Below, piece by piece: positions 6,267 through 7,272 of a DNA stretch of 7,272 bases (its first letter is position 1; each line of letters opens with the position of its first letter). The position numbers and the translations under genes are program-made. The stretch covers positions 1 through 7,272 of the forward strand of contig WFXK01000092.1 of NCBI GenBank assembly GCA_015490695.1, given 5' to 3'. Source of the DNA: Bacteroidota bacterium. GTDB taxonomy: Bacteria; Bacteroidota; Bacteroidia; SpSt-205; S141-50. The notes beneath the pieces are model-generated. The model worked only from the letters and a program-made list of their open reading frames with translations, made no database searches and was not told the DNA's origin.

Positions 6267-7007
6267 TTAGTTTAATGCACCTAAATTTACGAGGACTTGT
6301 ACGAGTTCGTCGATGTTTTCTGGGTCAATGAACTTGCATTGGGTTCTGCCTTTGGGGTAGTCTAATTGTAGGGTCTCTACTTTGGGTTGGGTTTCTGTTG
6401 GGGCGATGACTTCAACGGGCTTTCTACGTGCCATCATGATGCCACGCATGTTGGGAATCCGCTCTTTAGCTAAACCTTTTTGTGCACTTAGTACCAAAGG
6501 AAGTTCTACTTCTAAGATTTCACTACCGCCAGAGATTTCTCTTGTAACTTTGGCTTTTCCGTTTTCTATTTCCATTTTGGTGGCGAAAGAGACAAAAGGT
6601 AGTTGTAGAAGTTCAGCAACCATGCCAGGTACTTGTGAACCATTGAAGTCTATGCTTTCTTTTCCGAAGAGGAGTAAATCAAAATTTTGTTCTTTGGCGT
6701 AAGCGGCGATATTAGCGGCGACGATAAAAGCGTCCTTAGGTTCTGTATCTATACGCACCGCTTTATCTGCACCAATAGCTAAGGCTTTTTTTAAAGTGCT
6801 TTCTACTTCCTTAGGACCAACGCATAAAACAATAACCTCTTTTGCTTTGTTTTGTTCTTTTAGCCCTACAGCATAAGAGAGGGAAAATTCATCATAAGGG
6901 TTAATAATAAAAGTAACGCCTTGTTTGTTTAGGGCTTTTTTGTCTTCTGTGAAAGTGATACGCGTGGTTGTGTCAGGCACATGGCTAATGGCAACTAAAA
7001 CCTTCAT
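6267..7007 (-). CDS. etfB: Electron transfer flavoprotein, beta subunit
   Basis: EtfB is the AMP-binding partner of EtfA in the FAD-containing electron transfer flavoprotein. The 246-residue protein opens with MKVLVAISHVPDTTTRI, as usual for the family. It shows INPYDEFSLSYAVGLKE (35-51), the nucleotide-site segment VIVLCVGPKEVESTLKKALA (58-77), GKESIDFNGSQVPGMVAELL (115-134), and the beta-subunit signature region from VTREISGGSE (154-163) through LPLVLSAQKGLAKERIPN (169-186) to MMARRKPVEV (191-200). It ends with the C-terminal arm that wraps the alpha subunit. It is the first gene of the tight cluster and has its own candidate promoter directly upstream; the leader would be only a few bases and has no Shine-Dalgarno sequence. 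Confidence 0.96.
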   Translation of the reverse strand: MKVLVAISHVPDTTTRITFTEDKKALNKQGVTFIINPYDEFSLSYAVGLKEQNKAKEVIVLCVGPKEVESTLKKALAIGADKAVRIDTEPKDAFIVAANIAAYAKEQNFDLLLFGKESIDFNGSQVPGMVAELLQLPFVSFATKMEIENGKAKVTREISGGSEILEVELPLVLSAQKGLAKERIPNMRGIMMARRKPVEVIAPTETQPKVETLQLDYPKGRTQCKFIDPENIDELVQVLVNLGALN

Positions 7008-7015
7008 AATGCTGG

Positions 7016-7047
7016 CAAAGATACAAGATAAAAAGCAAAGTCTGCAA
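7016..7047 (-). promoter_or_regulatory. Bacteroidota-type promoter for the etfBA-mutY-adk cluster
   Basis: The 45-nt gap (7008-7052) after the upstream gene's stop holds TATCTTTG (7023 to 7016 on the minus strand), an exact match to the Bacteroidota -7 element TAnnTTTG. TTG (7047-7045), a partial match to the TTTG -33 element, sits 21 nt before it, which is a suitable spacing. The box ends 8 nt before the etfB ATG, so the transcript would start only about 3-6 nt before the start codon, giving an almost leaderless mRNA. No convincing terminator hairpin is visible in the gap, so read-through from upstream is also possible. The elements are seen; activity is inferred. Confidence 0.55.
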
Positions 7048-7052
7048 CCTTC

Positions 7053-7272
7053 CTACCCTTGCCAATCCTCAATCTGCTGAATGGTCCCATCATCTAACCT
7101 ATAAAGATGATAAACTACGCTATCTATAAGTTCATCGGTTCGGCTTATCGCCTCCTCATACTTACTTATAAGATTTTTTGCAAGCGCTTTTTTATAGTCC
7201 TCAGATGCGCCATCTTTCCATTTCGGATGGGTTTCTAAAAGCCTTATTACTTCAATCATTTCATCAGAGCCC
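7053..7272 (-). CDS. C-terminal 72 residues of a protein resembling restriction-modification methyltransferase tails (cut by window edge)
   Basis: The frame is open through the right edge: four more codons (Gly-Ser-Asp-Glu) precede the Met at 7259, so that Met is probably not the true start and this is the end of a longer gene. The visible part is charged and helical, ending with ISRTDELIDSVVYHLYRLDD (38-57 of the Met-started part) and then IQQIEDWQG. An ending of the form 'tDxxIDxlVYxLYgL(t)xxEIxxxE' is characteristic of the C-termini of Eco57I/TaqI-like N6-adenine methyltransferases, type IIG restriction enzymes and BREX PglX. No catalytic motif (NPPY) is visible, because it would lie upstream of the window. 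The assignment rests on this short tail only. It stops at TAG 45 nt before etfB. Confidence 0.45.
   Translation of the reverse strand, partial: GSDEMIEVIRLLETHPKWKDGASEDYKKALAKNLISKYEEAISRTDELIDSVVYHLYRLDDGTIQQIEDWQG

Noticed and set aside
6382..6702. Open frame of 106 codons on the plus strand opposite etfB
   Set aside because: Entirely antisense to conserved EtfB signature regions, no ribosome site and no recognisable domain; a shadow of the real gene.
7021..7052. Possible terminator (GCAGACTTTGC followed by a T run) between the upstream gene and etfB
   Set aside because: The inverted repeat allows only about three to four pairs with too small a loop; the T run belongs to the promoter spacer.

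Overview
The window reads as a compact, single-direction stretch of a bacterial chromosome, probably from the phylum Bacteroidota. Four things point there: a TAnnTTTG-type -7 promoter box just before the first operon gene, start codons mostly without a Shine-Dalgarno sequence, an adenylate kinase with a short lid, and the wording of several conserved motifs (EtfA, MetF, the GT2 C-terminus). This placement comes from recognition, not from a database search. Every supported gene is on the minus strand, so transcription runs from high to low coordinates. There is no RNA gene, CRISPR array, insertion sequence or long repeat, and no stretch above 300 bases without a gene.

Layout in the direction of transcription: (1) at the right edge, the last 72 residues of a protein that resembles the C-terminal tail of Eco57I/TaqI-type restriction-modification methyltransferases; (2) a 45-base gap with a good Bacteroidota-type promoter; (3) etfB and etfA, both subunits of electron transfer flavoprotein; (4) one uninterrupted 522-codon frame that joins a complete MutY adenine glycosylase to a complete adenylate kinase; (5) a polytopic membrane protein of the flippase-like LPG-synthase transmembrane family; (6) a membrane-anchored family 2 glycosyltransferase; (7) a small mono-haem c-type cytochrome lipoprotein; (8) a MacB/FtsX-type ABC permease without its ATPase; (9) the first 103 residues of MetF, cut by the left edge.

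From etfB to metF the genes are packed with almost no free bases: 8 nt between etfB and etfA, a TTGA overlap into mutY, 59- and 61-nt overlaps around the flippase-like gene, an ATGA overlap into the cytochrome, 2 nt before the permease and an ATGA overlap into metF. This looks like one operon with translational coupling, although the functions (electron transfer, DNA repair, nucleotide balance, envelope glycolipid or glycan work, one-carbon metabolism) do not form one pathway. The GT2 and flippase-like genes are the pair most likely to work together, in lipid-linked or envelope glycan synthesis.

The most notable item is the mutY-adk fusion: both halves keep their catalytic motifs and are joined by only about eight low-complexity residues. 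It could be a true bifunctional protein, two proteins made from one frame by internal initiation, or the result of a lost stop codon or sequence error.
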